From positions 1,058,702,423 through 1,058,766,422 of the forward strand of contig NC_090443.1 in the NCBI RefSeq assembly GCF_031143425.1: a DNA stretch of 64,000 nucleotides, written 5' to 3'. Numbering within the stretch: position 1 is the first letter of the stretch; the number at the start of each line of letters is the position of its first letter. The DNA is from Pleurodeles waltl (taxonomy: Eukaryota; Chordata; Amphibia; Caudata; Salamandridae). A program made the position numbers and the translations under genes. Positions 10,558 to 21,600 of this stretch are shown one piece after another. Below the pieces are notes generated by a model. It made no database searches. It was not told where the DNA came from and was given only the letters and a program-made list of their open reading frames with translations.

Positions 10558-11091
10558 TGTAGGAGACTGGCCTGGTTTATAGTGGGTACCCTGTGGTACT
10601 AACACCCTGTGCCAGGTCTAGTTATCCCTTATTAGTAGAATAGAGGTGTTTCTAGCAGCTTAGGCTGATAGAAGGTAGCTATGGCAAAGTAGCTTAGGCT
10701 GAACTAGGAGACAGGCAAAGCTCCTACCATACCGCTTATATCATATGCACAATATCATAAGAAAACACAATACACAGAGTTACTAAAAATAAAGGTACTT
10801 TTAATTTTATGACAATATGCCACAAGTATCTCAGTGGGTACTCTCAGTAAGAAGGAAAGTAATATACACAAGTTATATGTACACAAACCCAAATCAGGTA
10901 AGTAAGAGTCAGAAAAGTAATGCAAACAGTGTAGAATTACAATAGGTTGCAATAGGTGAACATAGGTCTAGGGGCAACACAAACCATATACTCCAAAAGT
11001 GGAATGCGAATCACGAATGGACCCCAGACCTATGGAAGCTTGCAGAGGGTCGCTGGGACTGTAAGAAAACAGTCAGGTTGTCTAAGATACC
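10558..11091 (-). repeat. Antisense Gmr1-like LTR, first part
   Basis: It starts TGTAGGAGACTGGCC, the reverse complement of an LTR 3' end, and matches the starts at 26820 and 50779. At 11091 it is cut by the sense-oriented element. The remainder of the same LTR resumes at 19004. Flanking bases GGTAC (10553-10557) and GTTAC (20815-20819) match at four of five, a probable 5-bp target duplication for the whole antisense LTR. Confidence 0.8.
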
Positions 11092-11774
11092 TGTAGGAAA
11101 GTACCATCTTGCCTGGCATGTTACCCCCATATTTCACTGTATATATGTTGTTTTAGTTGTATGTGTCACTGGGACCCTGCCAGCCAGGGTCCCAGTGCTC
11201 ATATGTGTGCCCTGTATGTGTTACCTGTGTTATGACTAACTGTCTCACTGAGGCTCTGCTATCCAGAACCTCAGTGGTTATGCTCTCTCATTTCTTTCAA
11301 ATTGTCACTAACAGGCTAGTGACCAATTTCACCAATTTACATTGGCATACTGGAACACCCTTATAATTCCCTAGTATATGGTACTGAGGTACCCAGGGTA
11401 TTGGGGTTCCAGGAGATCACTATGGGCTGCAGCATTTCTTGTGCCACCCATAGGGAGATCTGACAATTCTTACACAGGCCTGCCAGTGCAGCCTGAGTGA
11501 AATAACGTCCACGTTATTTCACAGCCATTTACCACTGCACTTAAATAACGTATGTCACCTATATGTCTAACCTTTACCTGGTAAAGGTTGGGTGCTAAGT
11601 TACTTAGTGTGTGGGCACCCTGGCACTAGCCAAGGTGCTCCCACATTGTTCAGGGCAAATTCCCCGGACTTTGTGAGTGCTGGGAAACCATTACACGCGT
11701 GCACTATACATATGTCACGACATATGTATACCGTCACAATGGTAACTCTGAACGTGGCCATGTAACATGTCTAA

Positions 11775-11831
11775 GATCATGGAATTGTCACCCCAATGCC
11801 ATTCTGGCATTGGGGAGACAATTCCATGATC
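11775..11831. other. Conserved LTR hairpin
   Basis: GATCATGGAATTGTCACCCC and its near-complement GGGGAGACAATTCCATGATC flank a short loop around ATGCCATTCTGGCAT. The same fold is kept at 19993-20049, 28595-28651, 30583-30640, 38803-38859 and 53004-53061, with some base changes. Confidence 0.85.
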
Positions 11832-13752
11832 CCCCGAGTCTCTAGCTCAGACCCGGGTACTGCCAAACTACCTTTCCCGGGGTTTCACTGCAGCTGCTGC
11901 TGCCAACCCCTCAGACAGGTTTCTGCCCTCCTGGGGTCCAGCCAGGCTTGGCCCAGGAAGGCAGAACAAAGGACTTCCTCAGAGAGAGGGTGTTACACCC
12001 TCTCCCTTTGGAAAAAGGTGTTACGGCTTGGGAGGAGTAGCCTCCCCCAGCCTCTGGAAATGCTTTGATAGGCACAGATGGTGCCCATCTCTGCATAAGC
12101 CAGTCTGCACCAGTTTAGGGATCCCTCAGCCCTGCTCTGGCGCGAAACTGGACAAAGGAAAGGGGAGTGACCACTCCCCTGACCTGCCCCTCCCCTGGGA
12201 GGTGCCCAGAGCTCCTCCAGTGTGCTCCAGACCTCTGCCATCTTGGAAAAGGTGTTGCTAGCCTATCCTCTCTCCTAAGTAGCCAAACCTCCTTTTCTGG
12301 CTATTTAGGGTCTCTGCTTTGGGGAATTCCTTAGATAACGAATGCAAGAGCTCATCAGAGTTCCTCTGCATCTCTCTCTTCACCTTCTGCCAAGGAATCG
12401 ACTGCTGACCGCACTGGAAGCCTGCAAAACTGCAACAAAGTAGCAAAGACGACTACTGCGACCTTGTAATGCTGATCCTGCCACCTTCTCGACTGTTTTC
12501 CTGGTGGTGCATGCTGTGGGGGTAGTCTGCCTCCTCTCTGCACTAGAAGCTTCGAAGAAATCTCCCATGGGTCGACGGAATCTTCCCCCTGCAACCGCAG
12601 GCACCAAAGAACTGCATCACCGGTCCTCTGGGTCTCCTCTCAGCACGACGAGCGAGGTCCCTTGAACTCAGCAACTCTGTCCAAATGACTCCCACAGTCC
12701 AGTGACTCTTCAGTCCAAGTTTGGTGGAGGTAAGTCCTTGCCTCCCCACGCTAGACTGCATTGCTGGGAACCGCATGTTTTGCAGCTACTCCGGCTTCTG
12801 TGCATTCTTCCAGGATTTCCTTTGTGCACAGCCAAGCCTCGGTCCCCGGCACTCAAACCTGCAGTGCACGACCTCCTGAGCTGTCCTCCGGCGTCGTGGG
12901 ACCCTCTTTTGTGACTTCGGGTGAGCTCCGGTTCACTCCATTTTGTAGTGCCTGTTCCGGCACTTCTGCGGGTGCTGCTTGCTCCTGATTGGGCTCTTTG
13001 TCTTGCTGGACGCCCCCTCTGTCTCCTCACGCAATTGGCGACATCCTGGTCCCTCCTGGGCTACACCAGCATCCAAAAACCCTAACCGCGACCCTTGCAG
13101 CTAGCAAGGCTTGTTTGCGGTCTTTCTGCACGGAAACATCTCATGCACGACTCTTCACGACGTGGGACATCCATACTCCAAAGGGGAAGTTTCTAGCAAT
13201 TGTTGTTCTTTCGGAATCCACAGCTTCTACCATCCAGTAGCAGCTTCTTTGCACCCACAGCTGGCATTTCCTGGGCATCTGCCCACTCCCGACTTGATCG
13301 TGACTCTTGGACTTGGTCCCCTTGTTCCACAGGTACTCTCGTCAGGAAATCCATCGTTGTTGCATTGCTGGTGTTGGTCTTCCTTGCAGAATTCCCCTAT
13401 CACGACTTCTGTGCTCTTTGGGGAACTTAGGTGCACTTTGCACCCACTTTTCAGGGTCTTGGGATGGGCTATTTTTCTAACCCTCACTGTTTTCTTACAG
13501 TCTCAGCGACCCTCTACAAGGTCACATAGGTTTGGGGTCCATTCGTAGTTCGCATTCCACTTCTAGAGTATATGGTTTGTGTTGCCCCTATCCCTATGTG
13601 ACCCCATTGCATTCTATTGTGACTATACATTGTTTGCACTGTCTTCTATTGCTATTACTGCATATTTTGGTATTGTGTACATATATCTTGTGTATATTTG
13701 CTATCCTCATACTGAGGGCACTCACTGAGATACTTTGGCATATTGTCATAAA

Positions 13753-13758
13753 AATAAA
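13753..13758 (+). terminator. LTR polyadenylation signal AATAAA
   Basis: AATAAA lies about 240 bp before the LTR end, and matching AATAAAG words occur at the same place in the other copies. It would define the R/U5 border. The cleavage site itself is not visible. Confidence 0.6.
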
Positions 13759-13998
13759 GTACCTTTATTTTTAGTATATCTGTGTATTGTGTTTTCTCAT
13801 GATATTGTGCATGTGACACTAGTGGTACTGTAGGAGCTTCACTCGTCTCCTAGTTCAGCCTAAGCTGCTCTGCAAAGCTACCTTTTCTATCAGCCTATGC
13901 TGCTAGACACCCCTCTACACTAATAAGGGATACCTGGGCCTGGTGCAAGGTGTAAGCACCTCTTGGTACTCACTACAAGCCAGTCCAGCCTCCTACAT

Positions 13999-14016
13999 TG
14001 GTGGCAGCGGTGGGAT
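13999..14016 (+). other. Primer binding site, tRNA-Leu
   Basis: TGGTGGCAGCGGTGGGAT begins one base after the LTR. It is the complement of CCA plus the 3' end of a vertebrate leucine tRNA whose acceptor end reads ATCCCACCGCTGCCA (the AAG isoacceptor, from memory), 18 of 18 bases. It would prime minus-strand DNA synthesis. Confidence 0.8.
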
Positions 14017-14238
14017 AAGTACTTTGCAACTAATTACCACTTTGTCAAACAAGTTCAGTGTATGTACACCTAACCAAAAGGTTTTGCTTTTCTTCTCTTA
14101 CTCTTTTTGCTAAGTGCTGAAAAGTACCTCTAAACTTTTAAAAAGTTCTTAAAAAGTATAAAAAGTTTTTTTTTATGTCCTTTAAAAAGTTCTGAAAACT
14201 TTTTTCTCACTTTTGCTGTCCCTTAAACACTTTCTATA

Positions 14239-15703
14239 ATGTCTGGCACAGGTCAAACTGTTGATCTGACCAAATTGCTTATGATCACCTTAGCTGGAAA
14301 GGAGCAAGGAGTCTCTGCATTGAAAGAGGTTTAGGGGTAGGGAAGAATCCCTCTAGAGAACTGTTGGTTAATATGCTCATTTAACAAGATAAGACCTTAG
14401 TTGGCACTTCTGTTGAGAAATTAGCTGATGGTTCCCAATCTGACCCTGGGGCACCCCTAGCAAAAGATTTAGAAGGGAACCTTCCCAACCTGCCCATTAG
14501 CAGGCCACCTAGCAATGCTGATACTAATGTGAGTTCTCATCACAGTAGGAGTGTTACTTCTGTAGGCCAGAATGTTAGAGTGCCATCTGTTAGGGCCAGG
14601 TCTCACTCTGTTCATTCTCACAATACTTCTGTGTCAAGGCATGCCCCACCCACCCTGATGACAGAGTGTTAGAAAGGGAGCTCAATAGATTGAGAGTGGA
14701 AGAATCCAGGATGAAGCTCAAGAAGCAACAGCTGGATTTAGATAGGCAAGCCTTTGATTTAGATAGAGAAAGACAAAGGTTGGGGTTAGGACCCCATGGT
14801 GGCAGCAGCAGTATTCCAAATAGTCATCATGTAAAAGAGCATGATTCTAGGAATCTGCACAAGATAGTTCCCCCTTACAAGGAGGAGGATGACATTAACA
14901 AGTGGTTTGCTGCACTTGAGAGGGCCTGTGCTTTTCAGGAGGTCCCTCAAAGGCAGTGGGCTGCTATCCTATGGCTATCTTTCAGTGGAAAGGGTAGGGA
15001 TAGGCTCCTTACTGTTAAAGAAAGTGATGCCAATAATTTTACAGTTCTTAAGAATCTACTCCTTGATGGTTATGGCTTAACCACTGAACAGTACAGGATG
15101 AAGTTCAGATAAACCAAAAAGGAGTCTTCACAAGACTGGGTAGACTTTGTTGACCATTCAGTGAAGGCTTTGGAGGGGTGGTTACATGGCAGTAAAGTTT
15201 CTGACTATGAAAGCCTGTATAACTTAATCCTGAAAGAGCATATTCTTAATAATTGTGTGTCTGATTTGTTACACCAGTACCTGGTAGACTCTGATCTGAC
15301 CTCTCCCCAAGAATTGGGAAAGAAGGCAGACAAATGGGTCAGAACAAGGGTGAACAGAAAAGTTCATACAGGGGGTGACAAGGATGGCAAGAAGAAGGAT
15401 GGTAAGTCTTCTGACAAGGGTGGGGACAAATCTAAAAATGAGTCTTCATCAGGCCCACAAAAACACTCTGGTGGGGGTGGTGGGCCCAAATCCTCTTCAA
15501 ATCAAAACAAAGAAAAGAAACCATGGTGCTATTTATGTAAAATAAAAGGCCATTGGACAACAGATCCTAGTTGTCCAAAGAAAAGAACCAAGCCTCCTAC
15601 CACTACAACTCCTGCTGCTACACCTAGTGCCCCAAGTAATAGCAGTGGTGGTGGGAGCAAACCTACTAATAGCCAATCCAAGGGATCACTTTTGGTAATT
15701 TAG
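14239..15703 (+). pseudogene. gag: Gmr1-like gag (broken)
   Basis: The start ATG at 14239 opens MSGTGQTVDLTKLL but meets TAG at 14332, and a frameshift follows before 14666. The main part (14666-15703, stop TAA at 15110) has a charged coiled coil (ELNRLRVEESRMKLKKQQLD) and then a capsid-like region with KWFAALERA. A helical segment follows with WLHGSKVSDYESLYNLILKE and ADKWVRTR, which resembles the SCAN domain of vertebrate zinc-finger proteins. A Lys/Gly-rich spacer leads to a variant zinc knuckle CYLCKIKGHWTTDPSC (C-X2-C-X4-H-X6-C). The SCAN domain is thought to derive from Gmr1-type Gag, so the resemblance fits. Gag would form the particle and bind RNA. Confidence 0.8.
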
Positions 15704-17705
15704 TTGGGGTTGGTCTAGTTAGGGAGACCACAGAGGCTGTGTTAGTCTCTGAGGGGGGCATTGATTTGGCCACCTTGGTTGCTTGTCCCCTTAACATGGA
15801 TAAGTACAAGCAACTACCCCTAATAAATGGTGTTGAGGTTCAGGCCTACAGGGACACAGGTGCCAGTGTTACCATGGTAATAGAGAAACTGGTCCACCCT
15901 GAACAACACCTACTTGGTCACCAGTACCAAGTGACTGATGCTCATAACAACACTCTTAGCCACCCGATGGCTGTTGTGAATCTGAACTGGGGTGGGGTTA
16001 CTGGTCCAAAGAAAGTTGTGGTTGCCTCAGATTTACCTGTAGACTGTCTACTAGGGAACGATTTAGAGACATCAGCTTGGGCAGAAGTGAAGTTGGAGGC
16101 TCATGCAGCAATGCTGGGCATTCCAGGGCATATTTTTGCTTTGACCAGGGCTCAGGCAAAAAAGCAAAAAGGACAGGGTGACTTGGATCCTGGAAGAATG
16201 GACCAAGTGCTCCCTAAAGCTAGGGTTAGTAAAGGTAAAACACTACCTACTATCCCTCCCTATACAGTGGATTCAACTTCTGAGGAAGAAGAATTTCCAC
16301 CCTGTGCAGAACCTACATCAGAGGAGCTGGAAGCAGACACTGCTGAGCTTTTGGGTGAAGGGGGGCCTGCCAGGGATGAGCTGTGTGTGGCACAGCATAC
16401 CTGTCCCACACTAGAGGGTCTAAGACAGCAAGCTGTCAAACAAGCAAATGGGGATGTCAGTGACTCTCACAGAGTTTACTGGGAGGATAACCTTTTATAT
16501 ACTGAAGCAAGGGATCCAAAACCTGGAGCTGCCAGGAGATTGGTGATTCCTCAGGAATACAGAAAGTTCCTCCTAACTCTAGCCCACGACATTACCTTAG
16601 CTGGACATTTGGGGCAAATGAAAACTTGGGACAGGCTTGTCCCCTTGTTTCATTGGCCTAGAATGTCAGAGGACACAAAGGAATTTTGTAAGTCCTGTGA
16701 AACCTGTCAAGCCAGTGGCAAGACAGGTGGCACCCCAAAGGCACCCCTTATTCCACTGCCTGTGGTTGGGGTTCCCTTTGAAAGGGTAGGGGTTGACATA
16801 GTTGGCCCCCTTGACCCTCCTACTGCTTCAGGCAATAGGTTTATCCTGGTGGTAGTGGACCATGTCATCAGATGTCCTGAAGCAATTCCTCTAAGAACCA
16901 CTACAGCTCCTGCAGTGGCAAAGGCCCTCCTGGGAATCTTTTCCAGGGTGGGCTTCCCAAGAGAGGTGGCATCAGACAGGGGAAGAAATTTCATGTCTGC
17001 TTACTTAAAGGCCATGTGGAAGGAATGTGGTGTAACATACAAGTTCACTACACCCTATCATCCACAAACAAATGGACTTGTTGAGAGGTTTAATAAAACT
17101 CTCAAAGGAATGATAATGGGACTCCCTGACAAACTCCGCAGGAGATGGGATGTCCTGTTACCTTGCCTCCTTTTTGCTTACAGGGAGGTACCCCAAAAAG
17201 GAGTAGGCTTCAGCCCCTTTGAACTCCTATTTGGACACCCTGTAAGAGGTCCTCTAACACTTGTGAAGGAGGGTTGGGAACAACCTTTAAAAGCTCCAAA
17301 GCAAGACATAGTGGACTATGTACTTGGCCTAAGATCTAGGATGGCTGAGTACATGAAAAAGGCCAGTAAAAACCTTCAGGCCAGCCAAGAGCTCCAAAAG
17401 CAATGGCATGACCAGAAGGCTGTTTTGGTTCAGTACCAACCAGGCAGAAAGTGTGGGTCTTGGAGCCTGTGGCCCCAAGAGCACTCCAAGACAAATGGAG
17501 TGGACCCCACATTATTGTTGAGAAAAAGGGTGAAGTCACCTACTTAGTTGACTTAGGCACTGCCAGGAGTCCCCTTACGGTGCTCCATGTCAATCGCCTG
17601 AAACCCTACTATGACAGGGCTGATCTCACCCTGCTCATGGCAGCAGATGAGGGACAGGAAGAAGAGAGTGACCCTCTCTCTGATCTCTTCTGTTCCACAG
17701 AATAA
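15673..17705 (+). pseudogene. pol: Gmr1-like pol, protease and integrase part
   Basis: The frame lies at -1 to gag and is open from 15673, overlapping the gag end by 31 nt. No canonical slippery heptamer is visible. The aspartic protease has YRDTGASVTMV. Integrase follows: a zinc-binding part with LAGHLGQ and CKSCETC, then the catalytic core with Asp in VDIVGPL, Asp in ASDRGRNF and Glu in GLVERFN. Near 17445 a frameshift moves the reading to another frame, which carries the C-terminal integrase part (WSGPHIIVEKKGEVTYLVDL, ending VNRLKPYYD). Integrase would insert the cDNA. Its place ahead of reverse transcriptase is the defining oddity of this group. Confidence 0.88.
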
Positions 17706-17714
17706 GATGCTCTA

Positions 17715-19003
17715 GTGGATGGTGTAGTTTTGGCAGATTGTCTTACTGCTGAGCAGAAAGACCACTGCATAAATCTCCTGGGTCAGTTTTCTGAACTCTT
17801 TCCTACTGTGCCAGACACCACTTCTTGGTGTGAGCACACTATAGATACTGGAGACAGCTTGCCTGTCAAAAGTAAGATCTATAGGCAGCCTGACCATGTC
17901 AGGGACTGCATAAAACAAGAGGTGCAGAAAATGCTTGAACTGGGAGTGGTTGAGCACTCTGAAAGTCCATGGGCCTCTCCTGTGGTACTTGTACCAAAAC
18001 CTCATTCCAAAGATGGTAAAAGCGAAATGAGATTTTGTGTTGACTACAGAGGTCTCAACCAGGTAACCAAAACTGATGCTCACCCTATACCCAGGGCAGA
18101 TGAGCTAATAGATACACTGGCATCTGCCAAGTATATAAGCACCTTTGATTTGACTGCAGGGTAACTGCATTTTTAACCTTTGGAGGCCATTACCAATTCA
18201 CAGTAATGCCTTTTGGATTGAAAAATGCACCTGACACTTTTCAAAGGTTAGTGAACACAGTCCTGCAAGGGCTGGAAGCTTTTAGTGCAGCATATCTAGA
18301 TGATATAGCTGTCTTTAGCTCCAGCTGGGATGATCACCTGGTCCACCTAAGGAAAGTTTTGGAGGCCCTGCAGAAGGCAGGCCTCACTATCAAGGCTTCA
18401 AAGTGCCAGATAGGGCAGGGGAAAGTGGTTTATCTGGGACACCTGGTAGGTGGAGAACAGATTGCACCACTTCAGGGGAAAATCCAAACTATTATAGATT
18501 GGGTTCCCCCTACAACTCAGTCTCAGGTGAGAGCCTTTTTAGGCCTCACTGGGTACTACAGGAGGTTCATAAGGAACTATGGCTCCATTGCAGCCCCTCT
18601 TAATGGCCTCACATCTAAGAAAGTGCCTAAAAAGGTATTATGGACGGCAAACTGTCAGAAAGCTTTTGAGGAGCTGAAGCAGGCCATGTGCTCTGCACCT
18701 GTCCTGAAAAGCCCCTGTTACTCCAAAAAATTCATTGTCCAAACTGGTACATCTGAATTAGGGGTAGGGACAGTCTTATCACAACTTAATTCTGAGGGCC
18801 AGGATCAACCTGTTGCTTTTATCAGCAGGAGGTTGACCCCTAGAGAAAAGCGTTGGTCTGCCATAGAGAGGGAGGCCTTTGCTGTGGTCTGGGCACTGAA
18901 GAAGTTGAGGCCATACCTGTTTGGCACCCACTTCATTGTTCAGACAGACCACAAACCTTTACTTTGGCTAAAACAAATGAAAGGTGAAAACCCTAAATTG
19001 TTG
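17715..19003 (+). pseudogene. pol: Gmr1-like pol, reverse transcriptase and RNase H part
   Basis: RT opens with the usual fingers (SPWASPVVLVPKP, RFCVDYRGLNQVT, STFDLTAG). A stop at 18162 coincides with a small deletion of roughly a dozen codons, after which the frame continues with VMPFGLKNAPDTFQR and the catalytic YLDD. RNase H follows with EREAFAVVWALKKLRPYLFG and TDHKPLLWL. Its first expected Asp position reads QTGTSELG, so that acidic residue seems lost. The coding sequence stops abruptly at 19003, where antisense LTR begins; the missing end is seen at 29852-30071. RT and RNase H would copy the RNA genome into DNA. Confidence 0.88.
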
Positions 19004-20814
19004 AGGACCAAACTTGGAATGAAGGTGAAGGATCACTGGACTGTGGAAGTCACTTGGATAGAGTTCCTGTGTTCCAGGGACCATGCTCGTCAGGATGAGA
19101 GGGGACCCAGAGGACCAGTGATGCAGTCTTTTGGTGCCTGCGTTAGCAGGGGGAAGATTCTGTCGACCCACTGGAGATTTCTTCTTGGCTTCCAGTGCAG
19201 GGTGAAGGCAGGTGACCCCCAGAGCATGCACCACCAGGAAACAGTTGAGAAAGCTGGCAGGATGAGGCACTACAATGTTGCTGGTAGTCATCTTGCTACT
19301 TTGTTGTGATTTTGCAGGCGTCCTGGAGCAGTCAGTGGTAGATCTTTGGTAGAAGTCAAAGAGGGAGATGTAGAGGAACTCTGGTGAGCTCTTGAATTCG
19401 TTATCTGAAGAATTCCCCAAAGGAGAGACCCTAAATAGCCAGAAAAGGAGGTTTGGCTACCAAGAAAGGAGGATTGGCTACCAAGAAAGGTAAGGGCCTA
19501 TCAGAGGGGGTCTCTGATGTCACCTGCTGGCACTGACCACTCAGAGCAGTCCAGTGTGCCCCCAACACCTCTGTTTCCAAGATGGCAGAGGTCTGGGACA
19601 CACTGGAGGAGCTCTGGGCACCGCCCCTGGGAGGTATTGGTCAGGGGAGTTGTCACTCCCCTTTCCTTTGTCCAGTTTCGTGCCAGAGCAGGGCTGGGGG
19701 ATCCCTGAACTGGTGTAGACTGGCTTATGCAGAGATGGGCACCATCTGTGCCCATCAAAGCATTTCCAGAGGCTGGGGGAGGCTACTCCTCCCCAGCCCT
19801 TCACACCTATTTCCAAAGGGAGAGGGTGTAACACCCTCTCTCATAGGAAATCCTTTGTTCTGCCTTCCTGGACCAGCGCTGCCTGGACCCCAGGAGGCCA
19901 GAATCCTGTCTGAGGGATTGGCAGCAGCAGCTGCAGTGGAAACCCCGGAAAGGCAGTTTGGCAGCACCCGGGTGCTGTGCTAGAGACCCGGGGATCATAG
20001 AATTGTCCCCCCAATACCATAATGTTATTGGGGTGACAATTCCATGATCTTAGACATGTTACATGGCCATGTTCGGAGTTACCATTGTGATGCCATACAT
20101 AGGTAGTGACCTATGTAAAGTGCACGTGTGTAATGGTGTCCCGTACTCACAAAGTTCGGGGAATTTGCCCGAACGATGTGGGTGCACCTTGGCTAGTGCC
20201 AGGGTGCCCACACACTAAGTAACTTGGCACCCAACCTTCACTAAGTGAAGGTTAGACATATAGGTGACTTATAAGTTACTTATGTGCAGTGAAAAATGGT
20301 TGTGAAATAATGTGGATGTTATTTCACTCAGGCTGCAGTGGCAGGCCTGTGTAAGAATTGTCTGAGCTCCCTATGGGTGGCAAAAGAAATGCTGCAGCCC
20401 ATAGGGATCTCCTGGAACCCCAATACCCTGGGTACCTAGGTACCATATACAAGAGAATTATATGGGTGTACCATTGTGCCAACGAGAATTGGTAAATATA
20501 GTCACTAGCCTGCAGTGACAAATTTAGAAATCAGAGAGAGCATAAACACTGAGGTTCTGATTAGCAGAGCCTCAGTGATACAGTTAGGCACCACACAGGG
20601 AACACATACAGGCCACAAACTCATGAGCACTGGGGTCCTGGCTAGCAGGAGCCCAGTGACACATAACAAAAACACTGAAAACATAGGGTTTTCACTATGA
20701 GCACTGGGCTCTGGCTAGCAGGATCCCAGTGAGACAGTGAAAACACCCTGACATGTACTCACAAACAGGCCAAAAGTGGGGGTAACAAGGCTAGAAAGGG
20801 GCTACCTTCCTACA
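19004..20814 (-). repeat. Antisense Gmr1-like LTR, remainder
   Basis: It matches the antisense LTRs at 26820-29334 and 50779-53816 from about 1 kb into them to their end CTACCTTCCTACA. It contains the hairpin (19993-20049) and the LTR-internal ORF on the minus strand (about 19420-18968, crossing the junction). With 10558-11091 it forms one antisense LTR lacking roughly 0.5-0.75 kb at the break. Confidence 0.82.
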
Positions 20815-21600
20815 GTTACCTTAAAACAATATGACTCAGCATTCTTTTGATTGTGCCCAGAAAAATATGCAAACTTTTCAGAGTATGTTTTAGAACTTCC
20901 CATTGCATGTAATTAAATACAGTTTTGGGACTGCTCGCTCTATGTATGAAATGGTGCCCATAGTAATTATAGCAAAACATATCACCATAATTTTCTTTAA
21001 ATTGGTAAAACATCTTCGTTTTCAAAGACAGTATAATATTGTAATTCAGTCATCATAAAATCAACTGTTTTCACATCCCAATTATCAGAAACAATGCCTG
21101 GTATCAGTTTATAATTCATTGATAATTTGAACATATACGGTATTTGAATAACTTCCATGGGACCTTATATATCAAACATGAATTTGTCCCAAACAATCCC
21201 ATCAAGAATTTTTCACAAAGGATAAGTCTCTTCGGACTTTATGTGAAGAAAAATGTGGTTTCAAAACCTCTTCCACCGTTAAACTGTTGATCTTTCAGGT
21301 GAAAAATGACCATGTATTAACAAGAAAAAGGTAATGACAAAACCAATCCAAAGTAGAAAGGCTAGAACAGTCAAAGAGAGCCATAGATAATTCCATGGAA
21401 AAATAAAATATGTTTCTTTAAGCCAGTTTGTTAGCTTCCGTGTACTTGACAAATCAGCTGTCAAAGAGGCGAATGAATCTGAGAAATCATCGTTGAAGTC
21501 GGCAAAATAACCAGAGGCAGTTCTTGCAAATGGCAGAGCCGTTGTCAGTGGTGGAGTTGGTGTTTCCTGCGGAGGCATACTATAGACGGCGCCATCTGTT
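20815..21600 (-). pseudogene. ERV env, N-terminal piece with membrane leader
   Basis: The minus-strand frame 21578-21279 encodes about 99 residues with a Pro/Thr-rich start and one strong hydrophobic helix in its C-terminal half (residues about 65-90). The following block to 20815 has further env-like open frames but also stops. It lies directly downstream of the integrase end. An N-terminal segment with an internal membrane helix is reminiscent of the long Env leaders of spumaviruses, which is a resemblance of layout only. The LTR insertion at 20814 truncates it. Confidence 0.5.

Larger units (their letters stand above)
11092..13997 (+). repeat. 5' LTR of Gmr1-like element (2906 bp)
   Basis: The LTR starts TGTAGGAAAGTACC and ends CCAGCCTCCTACA, so its ends form the 7-bp inverted pair TGTAGGA/TCCTACA with the usual TG..CA. 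It contains the conserved hairpin at 11775-11831, a splice-donor-like GAGGTAAGTCC near 12728 and a polyadenylation signal at 13753. Copies occur at 26820, 30106, 38233 and 50779. Length is unusually long for Ty3 elements. Open frames inside it are discussed as an LTR-internal ORF. Confidence 0.9.
11092..19003 (+). mobile_element. Gmr1-like Ty3 retrotransposon, 3' end deleted
   Basis: A full 5' LTR (11092-13997), primer binding site, gag and pol are present on the plus strand. The pol order is protease, integrase, reverse transcriptase, RNase H. This is the Ty1/copia-like order known for the Gmr1 group of deuterostome Ty3/Gypsy elements. Sequence breaks off inside RNase H at 19003 and passes directly into antisense LTR sequence, so the end of pol, the polypurine tract and the 3' LTR are missing. 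The element appears to have inserted into an antisense LTR, and a deletion then removed its 3' end together with several hundred bases of that LTR. Confidence 0.88.

Noticed and set aside
15739..17547. Long ORF taken as an ordinary Ty3 integrase at the 3' end of pol
   Set aside because: Protease precedes it and RT follows it, so it is the upstream integrase of a Gmr1-type order.
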